DNA from: Lasiodiplodia sp. COLG20
Lineage: Eukaryota; Ascomycota; Dothideomycetes; Botryosphaeriales; Botryosphaeriaceae
Length of the DNA: 64,000 bases
Direction of reading: 5' to 3'
NCBI GenBank assembly: GCA_009801085.1
Contig: VNWV01000002.1
Coordinates: 372,001-436,000 of the forward strand
Shown here: piece after piece, positions 1 to 10,248 of the stretch
Layout of the letters: every line of letters starts with the position of its first letter
Numbering within the stretch: the first letter of the stretch is position 1
The notes under the pieces: generated by a model
Seen by the model: only the letters and a program-made list of their open reading frames with translations
Told to the model about the DNA's origin: nothing
The model's database searches: none
Made by a program: the position numbers and the translations under genes

Positions 1-176
1 CTTCCACTGCTGCCCCCTCGGAACGCATCTTCGGTGACATCGCTCCCGAGAAGGCTTTCGCTCGCATCGAGGTTGTTGTTGCTCAGGAAACCCCCGCGCA
101 GCTGCAGCAGCGTCTCGAGCGTACTGTCGCCAAGTTCGATGCGGTGTACGAGAGGATGCAGAGCATGATGCTGTAA
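1..176 (+). CDS. 3' end of an unidentified protein-coding gene (partial)
   Basis: An open frame enters from the left edge (first full codon at position 3) and stops at TAA 174-176, giving the last 57 residues of a protein. The piece begins STAAPSERIFGDIAPEKAF and ends QSMML. It is C-ending-codon rich, as expected of a well-expressed fungal gene. The tail looks helical, with Q/L/E/R-rich heptad-like spacing. I do not recognise the family from this fragment and give no function. The upstream exons lie outside the window. Confidence 0.6.
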   Translation, partial: STAAPSERIFGDIAPEKAFARIEVVVAQETPAQLQQRLERTVAKFDAVYERMQSMML

Positions 177-532
177 AGCAAACAGCAGTGAGTTAGCTTG
201 CGGTGTTTAGTGGGGTAGTGGCGTCTGGGTAGGACATTGTCCTTCTTTCTCTTTGACTCTGTGAATATTTGGAAGCGAAGACTTTTGGGTTGGGTTACGA
301 CTCTCTTTTTCAACACGGGAAGCGACATTTGGGAACTGGGATTGAATCTGATTCGACCTGCCTTAGCGCAGAGTGGACACAGGCGCCGAAAAAGGAGCGC
401 TTACACAAGCACATTTTTTTCTTTTGTTTGATCTGAGCCCGAGAGGCCTCCGCGAATAGCGTTGATTGTATACTTGTGTCTACTGCACTTGATCTAGAGT
501 AAATTTTATGCATAGTCTGAAAGGCGTACATC
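177..532. other. Intergenic: 3' flank of the partial gene and promoter of tRNase Z
   Basis: No coding signal. The left half is T-rich (runs of TTTTT near 305 and 413-421), as in a 3' UTR. The right half would carry the tRNase Z promoter and leader. No TATA box or other recognisable site stands out. Confidence 0.5.
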
Positions 533-3500
533 TTGTGCATAGTGCTGAACGTGCCTGTGGCTGGCCCGCTGCTGTGGCGGTGGATCGCTGACGTAACGGA
601 GATTGGCGCGTCGCCGCTCCGCAGCTGGCCAAATTTTGAGACTTCGACTGCATGGCCATGGGACAGCGGCTCCCACGTCGGTAGAAAAACGCTCGCAACC
701 ACGGCTCCTCTAGTGCCCGCCGTGGCTTCCATATCTACAGCTGTGCGGTGTCTGCAAACGGCGCCGAACCCTCTATTACTGCGGGCGCGCTGCTTGAGAG
801 TTTCCCGCCCTGCGCCTTCCACCACTTGCCGCCTGAACTCGACCAGTCACACCGACGTTACCGCCATTGGTGCACTCCGCGAACTCCTAGGGAAGCTCAA
901 TCCTCAGCCACAAGAAATAGATCACGGTGCGGTGTCCCAAAGTAACAAAGCGCCCTTCGACGAGCCGTTGCGCGCCCCGCCAGGTTTTAAACAAACCGTC
1001 GTCCGCCGATCTCCCACCCTCGAACGGAGCAGACCTGCCTACATAATCTACTCGGACGAGCCATGTTATGATCGATCGTTCACGACCGACCAGATCTTCA
1101 CTCCATACGGCCCATACAGCCCCACCTACGACAAACGCATCTCCAAATACCTAAATAAAGACTACTTCCAGAGAAGTATGAAGGCCTACATCCAGGTTCT
1201 CACCACGCCGACGGCGGACACGCCTGGCACCACCCTCCTACTTCACTTCGACAACAAGCGGTACTTGTTTGGCAGCTTGGGCGAGGGCACACAGCGGGCA
1301 ATGAATCAGTTTGGCACACGCATGCTCAAGACGCAGGAAATGTTCATCACCGGCCGCAGCGAGTGGTGCAATACTGGTGGATTGATGGGTATGATGTTGA
1401 CCCTGTCGGACATTTTGGCGGCACACAATCTGGACAAGAAAGAGAGGGGCCTCGATGCAACGCCGAAGGTGCTCTCGATGTTCGGTCCCCCGAACCTGAA
1501 CCACACCATCGCCGCTTGCCGGAGGTTCGTTTTCAGGAAGGGTATGCCTATCAATGCGGTTGATATCAAGGATGAGGCGGTCAAGAAGGACGAGAACGGC
1601 GATCCCGTCCCGCTGTTCGTCGACGAGAACATCAAGGTCTGGTCCATGTCCATCACTCCTACCGATGCCGAACGCCCGGAACGGCCGTCGACGACATCGA
1701 CGTCGAGGAAGCGGAGCTACGATGAAGTCAACGGGCCCGACCCGGCGGCGAACGCGCCCGAGGAGGAAAGCCCGGAGGCGAAGACTGCGAGATACGAGCA
1801 GATGACCCGCGGGGTCGTGAACGAAATGTTCAACTCGAACTGGCGCCTGGATGCTCTCTCCGAGAAGCCCTTGTCCGAAGTGAAGCTGCCGGCCACCATC
1901 TTCATCCGGAACGCGCAGACAAAATCAATCGACAAGTACACCGGTCCCGTGCCTAATCCTGAGAACCCGGACTTGAGGGTGCTTGTCAGAGAGCCGTGGC
2001 CCGCCGTCAAGACCCTTGCTCTGCCGCCTACCAAGCCGGCACCCCAGGCTGTCTCTTACATCATCCGCACCCATTCTCAACGGGGCAAGTTCATGATTCA
2101 AAAAGTCATCGAACATAAAGTCCCTAAGGGTCGGTTGTGGTCTAAGCTTCAGGCCGGGGAGGCTGTTCAGAACGAGTTGGGCGAGACCATCACTTCTGAC
2201 ATGGTTCTTGAACCTCCGCGGAGAGGCCGAGGAGTCGCCATCATCGACCTTCCTGCGCCGTCGTACGTGGAGCCTATGATTCAACGGGAAGAATGGACTC
2301 GCGAAGAGATTATGAACGGCGTCGACGCTTTCGTGTGGATCCTCGGTCCTGGCGTAGCTGCCAATCCCGCGCTGAAGAAGTTCATGGCGGATAGGGCCCA
2401 CTTGAAGCACATCATTTCCTCCGTCGACGTTTTGCCCAACCGGATCAGCTTCGACAGCGCCAGTAACGGAACCATGCGTCTTAGAGCAGTGGACGAGAAG
2501 CGGTATAGTATACCCCACTACGACGATGAGACGGTGCCTCAAGAGCGGTTCGTGCCGTACAATTCTCAAAAGGAAGAGCTTCCCAAGCATGTTACGCCAG
2601 CAGAAAGAGGTCTTATACTGCAGCTAGAACCCAAGTTCGAGATGCAAGACAAAGATCTTATGAAGCGCTGTAACCCGCAGAATGTCATGGAAGGTTTTCC
2701 AGAAGACGTCTTGAGCCTGGCAAAATCCGTCAAGGAAAGCATACAGAACTCCTCCGAGCAGTTTGAGAAGTGGCGCCGGAAGACTCCCATGCCCGAAGCT
2801 GAGGTCATCGCTCTCGGCACCGGATCTGCGTTACCTTCCAAATACCGCAACGTATCCGCCACCTTGGTCCGCGTCCCGGGCTACGGCTCGTACCTGCTCG
2901 ATGCCGGTGAGAACACGATCGGCCAGCTGCAGCGCGTGTTCAAGCCCGCCGAGCTCGCCGAAGTCCTCAGGGAGCTCCGCGTCATCTGGATGAGCCACAT
3001 GCACGCGGACCACATCCTGGGCATCGTGGGCGTCATCAAAGCATGGTACGAGGTCGTCCACGGCGCGCAGCCGACGACGGAGACGGTCTTCGAAGCCATG
3101 ACGGCGATCAAGGAGAACCCGGCGCTGGCGGCGGAGAAGAAGCGGCTGGCCGTCATCTCGGACATCAACATGGTCAACTGGCTGGCCGAGTACGCGGCCG
3201 TCGAGGACTTTGGCTACAGTCGCCTGTGGCCGCTCGCCATCACGGCCAACCTCGCCAAGCACGACGTGGCCGCCACGCTACGCCTACAGCACCCACCGTC
3301 GTTTTTCCCCTACGACACGGTCACCCCGGCCATCGAGATCCCGCAGGAGCTGTACCCGCACCTCTTCGGCCTGCAGGACGTCCAGGCCGTCTTCGTCAAC
3401 CACTGCCACGGCGCGCGCGCCGTCTCGCTCACCTGGCCCGACGAGACAAGAGCAGAAGAAATCGACGAAAACGAGGACCCGAAGCCCTTCAAGGTCAGCT

Positions 3501-4399
3501 ACAGCGGCGACTGCCGCCCCTGCGCCGACTTCGCCCGCATCGGCCGCCACTCGACGCTGCTCGTGCACGAGGCCACGTTCGAGGACGGCCTCGAGGGCAA
3601 CGCCATCGCCAAGAAGCACAGCACCACGTCCGAGGCCCTGGCCATCGGCGCACGCATGCGCGCGCGCATGACGCTGCTCACGCACTTTAGCCAGCGCTAC
3701 CAGAAGCTGCCCGTCATGGAGCGCGAGGAGGCTCCCACCGCCGCTCCTACCGCCGCGGAAGACGACAAGATGGACATCGTCGATGATGATGTCGATATGG
3801 ATGCTATCCGCGAAGAGGACGACATTGTGGTGCCCGAACAGCAGGACGACGAGTCGTCGGCGCTTCCGCTGGATAATCCGGACGGCCCGCCCAAACCCGT
3901 ATCGACTCCGTTAGTGAAGACGGAGGAAAGTGGCGAGGCGTTGGCCACGCGGATCAAGTCTCGCAGCGACATGCGCGTCGGCGTCGCGTCGGACTACATG
4001 CGCGTCAAGCTGGGCGAGTTTGCGGAACTCGAGAAGTTCGTGCCGGCTTTGCAAGCGCTGTTGGCGGAGGAGGCGAAGTTGGAGGGGGAGGAGGGAGAGG
4101 AGAATGAGGTTGCTGCGGCTGAGGCGCATGGGGTGGGGAAGAAGGACAAGGGAGACAAGGGGGAGAATAAGAAGAAGGAGAAGAAGGAGAAGCAGAAGGG
4201 GGAAAAGAAGGAGAAACAGAAGCAGAAGGAGAAGCAGAAGGGTGAGACGCAGCAGCAGGGGGAGCAGGGGGAGCAAAGTCAGAAGGGGAAGAAGCAGAAG
4301 GGGAAGCAACAGGAGCAACAGCAGCAAAAGCAGCAGCAGCAGCAAGAACAGTTGGAGGATGAGGCGGAGGTGGATGATTTTTATACCAGCAAATCGTGA
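533..4399 (+). CDS. TRZ1: tRNase Z, long form (3' tRNA-processing endoribonuclease)
   Basis: Intronless 1288-aa ORF. Long-form tRNase Z cuts the 3' trailer from nuclear and mitochondrial pre-tRNAs. The C-terminal metallo-beta-lactamase half has the catalytic motif HMHADH at residues 822-827, an NHCHG element at 956-960, the SGDCRP aspartate at 993, the KKHST histidine at 1029 and a THFSQR histidine at 1051. The N-terminal half starts near residue 216 (MKAYIQVLT, LLLHFDNKRYLFG), the usual start of the degenerate ELAC2 lobe. Residues 1-215 contain no internal Met and have an R/S/A/T-rich stretch resembling a mitochondrial presequence. Translation may therefore start at 533 (mitochondrial form) or at 1178 (nuclear form). 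Residues from about 1175 are a K/E/Q low-complexity tail. The protein is longer than typical fungal homologues because of this tail and the leader. Confidence 0.95.
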   Translation: MCIVLNVPVAGPLLWRWIADVTEIGASPLRSWPNFETSTAWPWDSGSHVGRKTLATTAPLVPAVASISTAVRCLQTAPNPLLLRARCLRVSRPAPSTTCRLNSTSHTDVTAIGALRELLGKLNPQPQEIDHGAVSQSNKAPFDEPLRAPPGFKQTVVRRSPTLERSRPAYIIYSDEPCYDRSFTTDQIFTPYGPYSPTYDKRISKYLNKDYFQRSMKAYIQVLTTPTADTPGTTLLLHFDNKRYLFGSLGEGTQRAMNQFGTRMLKTQEMFITGRSEWCNTGGLMGMMLTLSDILAAHNLDKKERGLDATPKVLSMFGPPNLNHTIAACRRFVFRKGMPINAVDIKDEAVKKDENGDPVPLFVDENIKVWSMSITPTDAERPERPSTTSTSRKRSYDEVNGPDPAANAPEEESPEAKTARYEQMTRGVVNEMFNSNWRLDALSEKPLSEVKLPATIFIRNAQTKSIDKYTGPVPNPENPDLRVLVREPWPAVKTLALPPTKPAPQAVSYIIRTHSQRGKFMIQKVIEHKVPKGRLWSKLQAGEAVQNELGETITSDMVLEPPRRGRGVAIIDLPAPSYVEPMIQREEWTREEIMNGVDAFVWILGPGVAANPALKKFMADRAHLKHIISSVDVLPNRISFDSASNGTMRLRAVDEKRYSIPHYDDETVPQERFVPYNSQKEELPKHVTPAERGLILQLEPKFEMQDKDLMKRCNPQNVMEGFPEDVLSLAKSVKESIQNSSEQFEKWRRKTPMPEAEVIALGTGSALPSKYRNVSATLVRVPGYGSYLLDAGENTIGQLQRVFKPAELAEVLRELRVIWMSHMHADHILGIVGVIKAWYEVVHGAQPTTETVFEAMTAIKENPALAAEKKRLAVISDINMVNWLAEYAAVEDFGYSRLWPLAITANLAKHDVAATLRLQHPPSFFPYDTVTPAIEIPQELYPHLFGLQDVQAVFVNHCHGARAVSLTWPDETRAEEIDENEDPKPFKVSYSGDCRPCADFARIGRHSTLLVHEATFEDGLEGNAIAKKHSTTSEALAIGARMRARMTLLTHFSQRYQKLPVMEREEAPTAAPTAAEDDKMDIVDDDVDMDAIREEDDIVVPEQQDDESSALPLDNPDGPPKPVSTPLVKTEESGEALATRIKSRSDMRVGVASDYMRVKLGEFAELEKFVPALQALLAEEAKLEGEEGEENEVAAAEAHGVGKKDKGDKGENKKKEKKEKQKGEKKEKQKQKEKQKGETQQQGEQGEQSQKGKKQKGKQQEQQQQKQQQQQEQLEDEAEVDDFYTSKS

Positions 4400-4959
4400 T
4401 GGGTGGAAGATTTAGAGGCGCGAGGATGATTATGATGATGATGAGATGGCGGGTGGTGGTGGTGGTGGTTTTGCTGCTATCTCTGCGCCCTCTACTCTAT
4501 TCTTTCTTTCTTCTCCAAAGTCTTTCCCCGCCCACTACTTAGAGCGTATGTATGCATTGTAGAAACTCGTACGTAGATCGAAGGAGGGCGGCCTCGCAGC
4601 CGGAATATGAATAAAGCATTATTCTCTCGATGCAATAAGCTCGCTCTTTGCTACTCTGAACTCGTCTTGCATTTCGTCCTAGGGTTTGCTAGGGCTGAAA
4701 CTCGTCTGTGCTCAGTGCAGTCCATCATACCTTCTCAGTGAGCCAGTCATGCGGACACCTCATATCTGCTCTGTGGGTACTCTGTCAAAGATACCAGTTC
4801 TCTCCGGAGGACCCATTCGCAATCCTGCAAGAGCTTCCAACCTACCAACGCACCTCCTGCTGGTCGCACCCCTCGCCAAAGTACAAAGGCGGTCCTCGCG
4901 CCGCCTCCGGGCCATCCAAGCCCATCCACTGCTGCGCAAATCACCTCAACCCATCCACC
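4400..4959. other. Convergent intergenic region: 3' ends of tRNase Z and the unknown gene at 4960-5763
   Basis: Contains the 3' UTR of tRNase Z, with GAT/GGT short repeats near 4425-4470 and a canonical polyadenylation hexamer at 4610-4615. Nothing convincing is coded between 4620 and 4959. Confidence 0.5.
4610..4615 (+). terminator. Polyadenylation signal AATAAA of tRNase Z
   Basis: Exact AATAAA hexamer about 210 nt downstream of the tRNase Z stop codon on the coding strand. T-rich sequence follows within 20-40 nt. This fits a eukaryotic 3' end-processing site. Confidence 0.5.
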
Positions 4960-5763
4960 TCACCGCCATAGCGCAGCAGCCATCAGGGCCTCCGAGAACC
5001 TCTTCGGACACGGCCAGTCACGCTGGTCGAAGTCCGGGTCGTAAATGTAGACTGTTTCAGACCCGGCGGTGATGAGGACCGCCACGTCGTGATCCGTTCC
5101 GCCTCTGTTCATGTGCTGTGTTCTCTTCTCTTCGTCTTTGAGCAATTCGCTTACCTTACGGATGCCCTCGCTTCCCAGTCGCTGGAGTCGGTGCACGTCA
5201 AACGAATGGCCCAGAGACGGGTGGTTCTTGGTTGAGACGAGATAGAGATTCACGGAGTTGACGCGGTGGCCCACGGTGCACTCCTCGATAGTACCGGACG
5301 CCGCTTTTTCGTTGACCAGCGCGTCTAGGGTCTCTGGCTCTGCAGCGGTCGCGGGGAGCAGCCCTTCCTCCCAGCTCCTGTACGATTGATGTCGCGTAGC
5401 GGCGTTCTTGAAACCGATTCCCAGCGGGGAGAGCTGGTGACGGCGACGAATGCGCTTGTCGGCGGGGTTGACGTACTCGGCAGCGGCGGCGTTGGCTGGG
5501 TCTGAGGCCCAGACATCGAGGCATTGGAGGAGGTGAGCTTTATGATGGCTTGGATTAGGCAAATGCGTCGAGTCTGGAAGGCCGCCGTCGCTGCGGAGGG
5601 TTTGGACGAGCGCAATGGCTTCCTGCGCGGTGGTCGGGGCGTCGGGGAGTGGGAAGCCTAGATCGTAGCCGTCTTCGGGGAGGGGAGGAAGGGTTGTTCT
5701 TGAGGTCCCGGTGGTGGATTGCTTCGCGAGCCAGTCGGGGATGACAGGTGAGGAGGAGGACAT
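4960..5763 (-). CDS. Hypothetical protein, 267 aa
   Basis: Single-exon frame starting MSSSSPVIPDW at 5763. The open frame extends upstream to about 5949, but that part is H/P-rich and looks like leader, so I chose the internal Met. The protein has no signal peptide or membrane segment. The N-terminal 60 residues are S/P/T-rich. The middle contains KRIRRRHQLSPLGIGFKNAA, which is conserved-looking. The C-terminal third has a beta-rich stretch (DVAVLITAGSETVYIYDPDF) followed by WPCPKRF. I do not recognise a family. It is convergent with tRNase Z. Codon use is ordinary for the window, which supports a real gene. Confidence 0.65.
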   Translation of the reverse strand: MSSSSPVIPDWLAKQSTTGTSRTTLPPLPEDGYDLGFPLPDAPTTAQEAIALVQTLRSDGGLPDSTHLPNPSHHKAHLLQCLDVWASDPANAAAAEYVNPADKRIRRRHQLSPLGIGFKNAATRHQSYRSWEEGLLPATAAEPETLDALVNEKAASGTIEECTVGHRVNSVNLYLVSTKNHPSLGHSFDVHRLQRLGSEGIRKVSELLKDEEKRTQHMNRGGTDHDVAVLITAGSETVYIYDPDFDQRDWPCPKRFSEALMAAALWR

Positions 5764-7188
5764 GGTGGTGTTTGTCTGGTGTGGATGGGGAGAGAGGTGA
5801 GGAAGGTGATCGTGGTGATGGAGGTGAGGGCGCTTGGTGACAGAGGTGATGACGGAGGAAGCTGCTGCGATGCGGAGGAGGATGCTGATCTGGAGGCGGG
5901 AATCTCGAACACTTGAAGCACATATGTGAGCGTGGCTTCCGCAGGGCAATTACGGGGAGGAATATCTTGAGGGTGCCTGAGGTGTATATAAATCAAGAAG
6001 TCAGCCGTTCCTTTCGCCCACAGTGGCAGAGTGGTAACTACTCCGGTTACCATCAAAAGAACATGCTAACTTCACTTGGTCTAGGTCGAAAAAAGAAAAG
6101 GACAAAAAACAAAGAGCAGCTGCCTATCTACAATTAAAATTCCAATGAAGCCTTGGGCAAGCTTGGGGGTTTTTCCCTGTCAAAGGCAAAAAGGTCTTCT
6201 GTCCGCCGAGCTACGACTCGGATGGGCAGGTGCAGGTTTTTTGCCATTTTTTTTTCTTTGATCCGTGTGTGGTTCGAACGGGCGAAGACTATGACGTATT
6301 GCTGTTGTTGGTGGTGAGTGAGGAACAGGCTGACTGTACTTGACTCTAGGCTAAATAAAAAGGAAGGTACGCAGGGTGCTGCCTGTCATTACCACCGCGA
6401 ACACCATGTAGCTGGATTGCGAGATCCGCTGCTGCGTGAATCGCCTTGTCCGGACAATAGCTTCAACTACCCACGTAAGCCGAGTATCGTTGCTGGTATT
6501 TCCTCTTAAGTCTATCAAGAAAGTTAGCCCTCGTCCTAAAGTACTGCTAATCTTCACCCTCGCGTTTAGCTCTAATACTCATCTGTACGCCTACTACTGT
6601 ATGATCTTCGTAGGGTGTATAGTTGTACAACTACGGGCGAGTACAGCCAAGTGTTGTGAAACCTTAACTCTAAACTTAAAGCAAACGTGAAAGAAGGTCC
6701 TTTGTGAGAGTGAGAGCGAGAGTGAGCTACTTCAAACACGAAGATTGTACAGATTCAAAGGTAGAATATTTAACGATTCCATACATCCCTGGATGGACCC
6801 TCCTATTGCCGTTGAGTATCTGACTAACGTAAGGAATCCCTCAATACCATCAAAGACAGCCTCGAAGAGCGAATAGAGTATTGACAGGAATATCGTAAAA
6901 GCGCTAAAAGAAACAAGCGACCCAAATGCCCATCCTACTCCATTAACCATCTATCTTGGTATTTTTTCGGTTCCAAATTGGTATCTCGGGAAAAGAAAAA
7001 AAAAAGGGTAAAACATGTAAGAATGAGCACAACCAAGCTCTCTCGCAACAAAAAAAAAATATGTAGCATGCGAAGGAAGGCGTGTGACAAAATGGGAGAT
7101 TCGTCAAGGGCATGAAAAGAAGAAAAACGTGAAAAAATGCCGCCCAATAAACATCCAAAGCAAAAGAAGACGATTATAAAACAACAAC
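5764..7188. other. Gene-poor, partly AT-rich spacer
   Basis: Begins with the promoter of the 267-aa gene, rich in GAGG/CATC on the plus strand. From about 6060 it becomes AT-rich with A and T homopolymers (for example near 6092-6110, 6245-6258 and 6995-7005). A purine repeat (GAGAGTGAGAGCGAGAGTGAG) lies near 6704-6727. The right end would be the 3' UTR of the DUF7053 gene. Short tRNA-like fragments occur but no complete tRNA can be folded. No gene is supported. Confidence 0.5.
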
Positions 7189-8463
7189 TCAACCCTCCAG
7201 CTCCACAGGCGACGGCGCAACGGCAGCACTCGGCACAGCGCCCGCGGAGTGCGACCTCTGATGACCCGGGTACTGCTGTGGCATGAGATGCTGCTGCTGC
7301 TGCACGTTGCTATGCGGGCGGTACGCCGAGTACCCGTGCTGCGGCGGCGGGGGGCGGTATGCGGCGTACGACAGCCTGTTGTTGTTGTTCGCGTTGCTGT
7401 ACGCGGCGGGCTGGTAGGCCATGTAGCTGTGCCGCTGTGCCTTGCGCGGCTTCAGCGGCTCGGGCACGAAGTCGGTATCAGCGTATGGCGGGAAGGGTTC
7501 GCCTGCTGCTGGTGCTGGTGCTGGTGTTCCTGACGCCGGCCTTTGCTTCTCGAAGTCCTTGATCTGCGGGGTCGACGACCGCTGTTGTTGTGCTGCTTGT
7601 GCCTGTGCCTGGTGCGCTGCGAGCGACGGCTGCAGGCTGGGCAGCTCGGCATACGTGGGCGGCTGCTCGTAGTAGTGCGGCGGCTGCTGGCTGCTGCTGT
7701 TCATGAGAGATGGGATGTTGTCGATGCTGGCGGCGTCGCTGAAGGTGCCGGATGACGACAGCGTTGGCGAGGCCGGGAAGCCGGCGGCGGTGGTGACGTC
7801 GTTGGAGCCGCCGACGAGGGACGCAGGGTTGCTGATACTTCCACTAGCGCTGCTTGCAACAGAAATGCGCTGATTGTCGGCCTTGACTTGCTCGAGCCCG
7901 GCCTTCTCGACCAGGCGGTCGACGAGCACCTTGTGGGCCTTGGTGAGGGTGCCGCGCACGAACTTGGTCATGACGATGTTGCAGCGCATGTCGCAGTCCT
8001 CGCGCAGGTAGAGGCCTTGCTTGGGCACGCCCAGGCCCAGCTCGACCGGCTGCACGGGCTCGCCGGGCAGGCTGCCGCCGATGGACCATTTCTCTTTGAT
8101 GTCGAGGCCTAGCGGTGCATAGACATGGGTTTGCACGCCGGTGGCGAGGTCGTGGAAGCAGGCGTTGTACTGCACTTTCCCGCTGACGCCGGGGAGGTAG
8201 CTTACGCGGTCTGACGGGAGTTGTTAGCTGGATGTTCAATAGCACACAGCAATTTGGCGGAATAACTTACCGGTGAGTGAGTACCAGGTGCAGTGGTATT
8301 CCTCTGCCGTCGCGTCCCGAGGCGGCGGACAGACATGACGTTCGATGACGAGCGGGTTTAAGTCGATCATTTCGACATGGTTATGTAGCGTTTCGAGAAC
8401 AACTTCGCGGGTGACGCCCGCAGGCAGCGGCGTTATGGTCGTGAACACGGTTCTTTTCGACAT
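7189..8463 (-). CDS. DUF7053 domain protein with disordered P/Q/Y-rich tail
   Basis: Two exons: 8463-8271 and 8210-7189, joined across a 60-nt intron with a perfect GTAAGT donor and CAG acceptor, giving 404 aa. Residues 1 to about 170 match my memory of the fungal DUF7053 family: MSKRTVFTTITPLPAGVTRE at the start, then EEYHCTWYSLTDRVSYLPG across the splice, FHDLATGVQTHVYAPLGLDIK and GLYLREDCDM. Function is unknown. The rest is disordered, S/T/P/Q-rich, with tyrosine-containing repeats (SYMAYQP, YAAYRPPPP, YSAYRP) and a PPTY motif (residues EQPPTYAEL) of the type bound by WW domains. An in-frame Met lies at 8514, but MSKR at 8463 is the family's usual start. The fold could be START- or SRPBCC-like, but this cannot be shown here. 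Confidence 0.8.
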
Positions 8464-10248
8464 GGCTCCAATGGAAAGTGGTTTTGCACAGGGAAGGAAG
8501 CTGGAGGAGTTCACGGTGGAAAAAACTTGGAAATGAAATAGATGGGCGAGCGGCGACTTTGTTTCTGTAGATCAGTAGCGGGGATCTTCTGCTGACAGAG
8601 TGGTCGGCACTGCGGGCACCCGAAAGTAGATTGGTTATTTGGGGCTGAGGATGCGCTTGGCCCGTCTGGTTGGTCCGCCCCCACGCCACAGTAGTAATCC
8701 ACGCTTATTTTTAGCCTACCGCTTCGTTGTCGGCGCCGAGCAACAGTGGCGGTGTCAGTCCGCAGCCCAGAAGGAATCACTGTCACTGTGCGCGTGCCTC
8801 GAGGCGTCCATTCACCATGACCATCTGCACAGGGAATGCCCACTGTCCAACAGGTGACGGTGTGAAACACTGAAAACGCATCAACCATGATCCGCCTAGT
8901 CTACCTACTTTTCACGACGTAGTATTTCTTGGTGCCCAAGTTCCTATGGATTTTAGTGGGTCCTCCGGCGAAGCAAACTCATCCTAAAAATGGCGACCAC
9001 GCTTCCCATTCTCCGTTATTGGCCTAGCTCGTAAAGAATTCCCCGGCTGCCGTGTCCTCTTGATGAGTTTAAATGAAGCTAGGACCCCCAGCTGAGCATT
9101 ATACGGGTCTTCCCGAAAGGGTTGACAGGTGTACGACAGACGCTTTCAGTTTGCTGGACCGGCCAAGCCTCCGGTCGGGTTCCTTACTTACGACGCCTGT
9201 CTTTTACGAGCAGCTCTTCGGCATCTACGCCATTAGAAAATACGAGCAAGGAGCCAAAGGGCTTTAACAAAATAGAATCTTTTTTTTTAGAGAAAAGGGA
9301 AGAAAAGAAAGCAATAAAGCCGCGGAATGGCAGCTCCACGTCCGGTATACTGACCATCGGACTAAACATTCGAATCAAACTACGCCCAAACAGGAAAACT
9401 TCCAGAAGGTATTAAGCAAACACCAGCCAGACGTATATAAGGTCGGCTAGATAACCTAAGTAGAATCCTTATAGTCAGCTCAGTATAATACTAGCTATAG
9501 AAGTGTTCTACAACCGCAATTAGTAACATTTAAGAAAAAATAGATGTCTGTTTGTCTTTCCGAATATAAGCCTTTTATGATGCTACGAGCTATGTGTTTA
9601 TATATTAACCAAGAGCAACCTGGTGAGAAGTAGAGGAGAACCCCGAGGGAATGTCTTCTGGTGGGCAGGTGTACCATGTCTTGCTTTGCTTTTGCCTCTC
9701 TGAGCCTTTCCTCTTTCGGACTGCTTCTTAAATATGTTATAAAGCTCTTCCGAAGGACTTGCCAGTGTAGAAAGGGCTCGGGATGTATAAGTTATAGTGG
9801 GTCGAGCTTTTGGCATGGCTTTCTCTCCAGCCAGCCTCCCTTTCCGCCACGCTGGTTGGTCGCCAGAAGGTGAGCATTAGAGGGTGATCTTAAACATCAC
9901 TGCCCTCCGGTGGTGGTTATGAGTGCAGAGATGCTGCCACCTCGCCCAGGTCGGCTTTCGCGTTACCTAGGAGACGCCGTCATCTGCTGCCCGCGACATT
10001 CACTGTCCGGAGGCGCACTCAAGGTCTTCGCCCGCTGAAGCCGGACCACCTGCTCTTCCTCTTCCTCTCCCCAACTCTTTGAACCCGCACTTGGCTACCT
10101 CGTTTGCGCTCCATCAATATCGCAACGACCAACACCAAGCGTTCCACATTCCCAGCAACCTACCTTTCAAGCTCTTCTCATCTCTTTCAATACCTCTGAC
10201 ACCATACCCTCCAAATTCCCGATTCAACAACTAGCCATCGCCCACAAC
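8464..10248. other. Divergent intergenic region with an AT-rich core
   Basis: Bases 8464-9000 are the promoter side of the DUF7053 gene. Bases about 9240-9800 are AT- and TA-rich with stop codons in all frames, and resemble decayed, possibly RIP-mutated repeat DNA. Bases 10040-10245 are strongly pyrimidine-rich (CTCTTCCTCTTCC type tracts), a common pattern in fungal promoters and leaders, just before the ATG at 10249. No gene is supported. Confidence 0.5.

Noticed and set aside
3911..4345. Poly-leucine ORF on the minus strand
   Set aside because: It is the antisense shadow of the K/E/Q-rich tail of tRNase Z, with no independent coding evidence.
6010..6290. Possible tRNA genes: GGCAGAGTGGTAACTACTCC at about 6023, GTAGCTCGG on the minus strand near 6205, and GGTTCGAAC at 6273
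   Set aside because: The pieces resemble D-arm and T-loop consensus, but no acceptor stem, anticodon stem or T-stem can be paired around any of them on either strand.
6318..6690. Short ORFs in the AT-rich spacer
   Set aside because: Low codon bias, no domain, and composition typical of non-coding AT-rich DNA.
8464..8514. N-terminal extension of the DUF7053 protein to Met at 8514
   Set aside because: The family typically begins MSKRTVFTT, which is at 8463. The extra residues have no family character.
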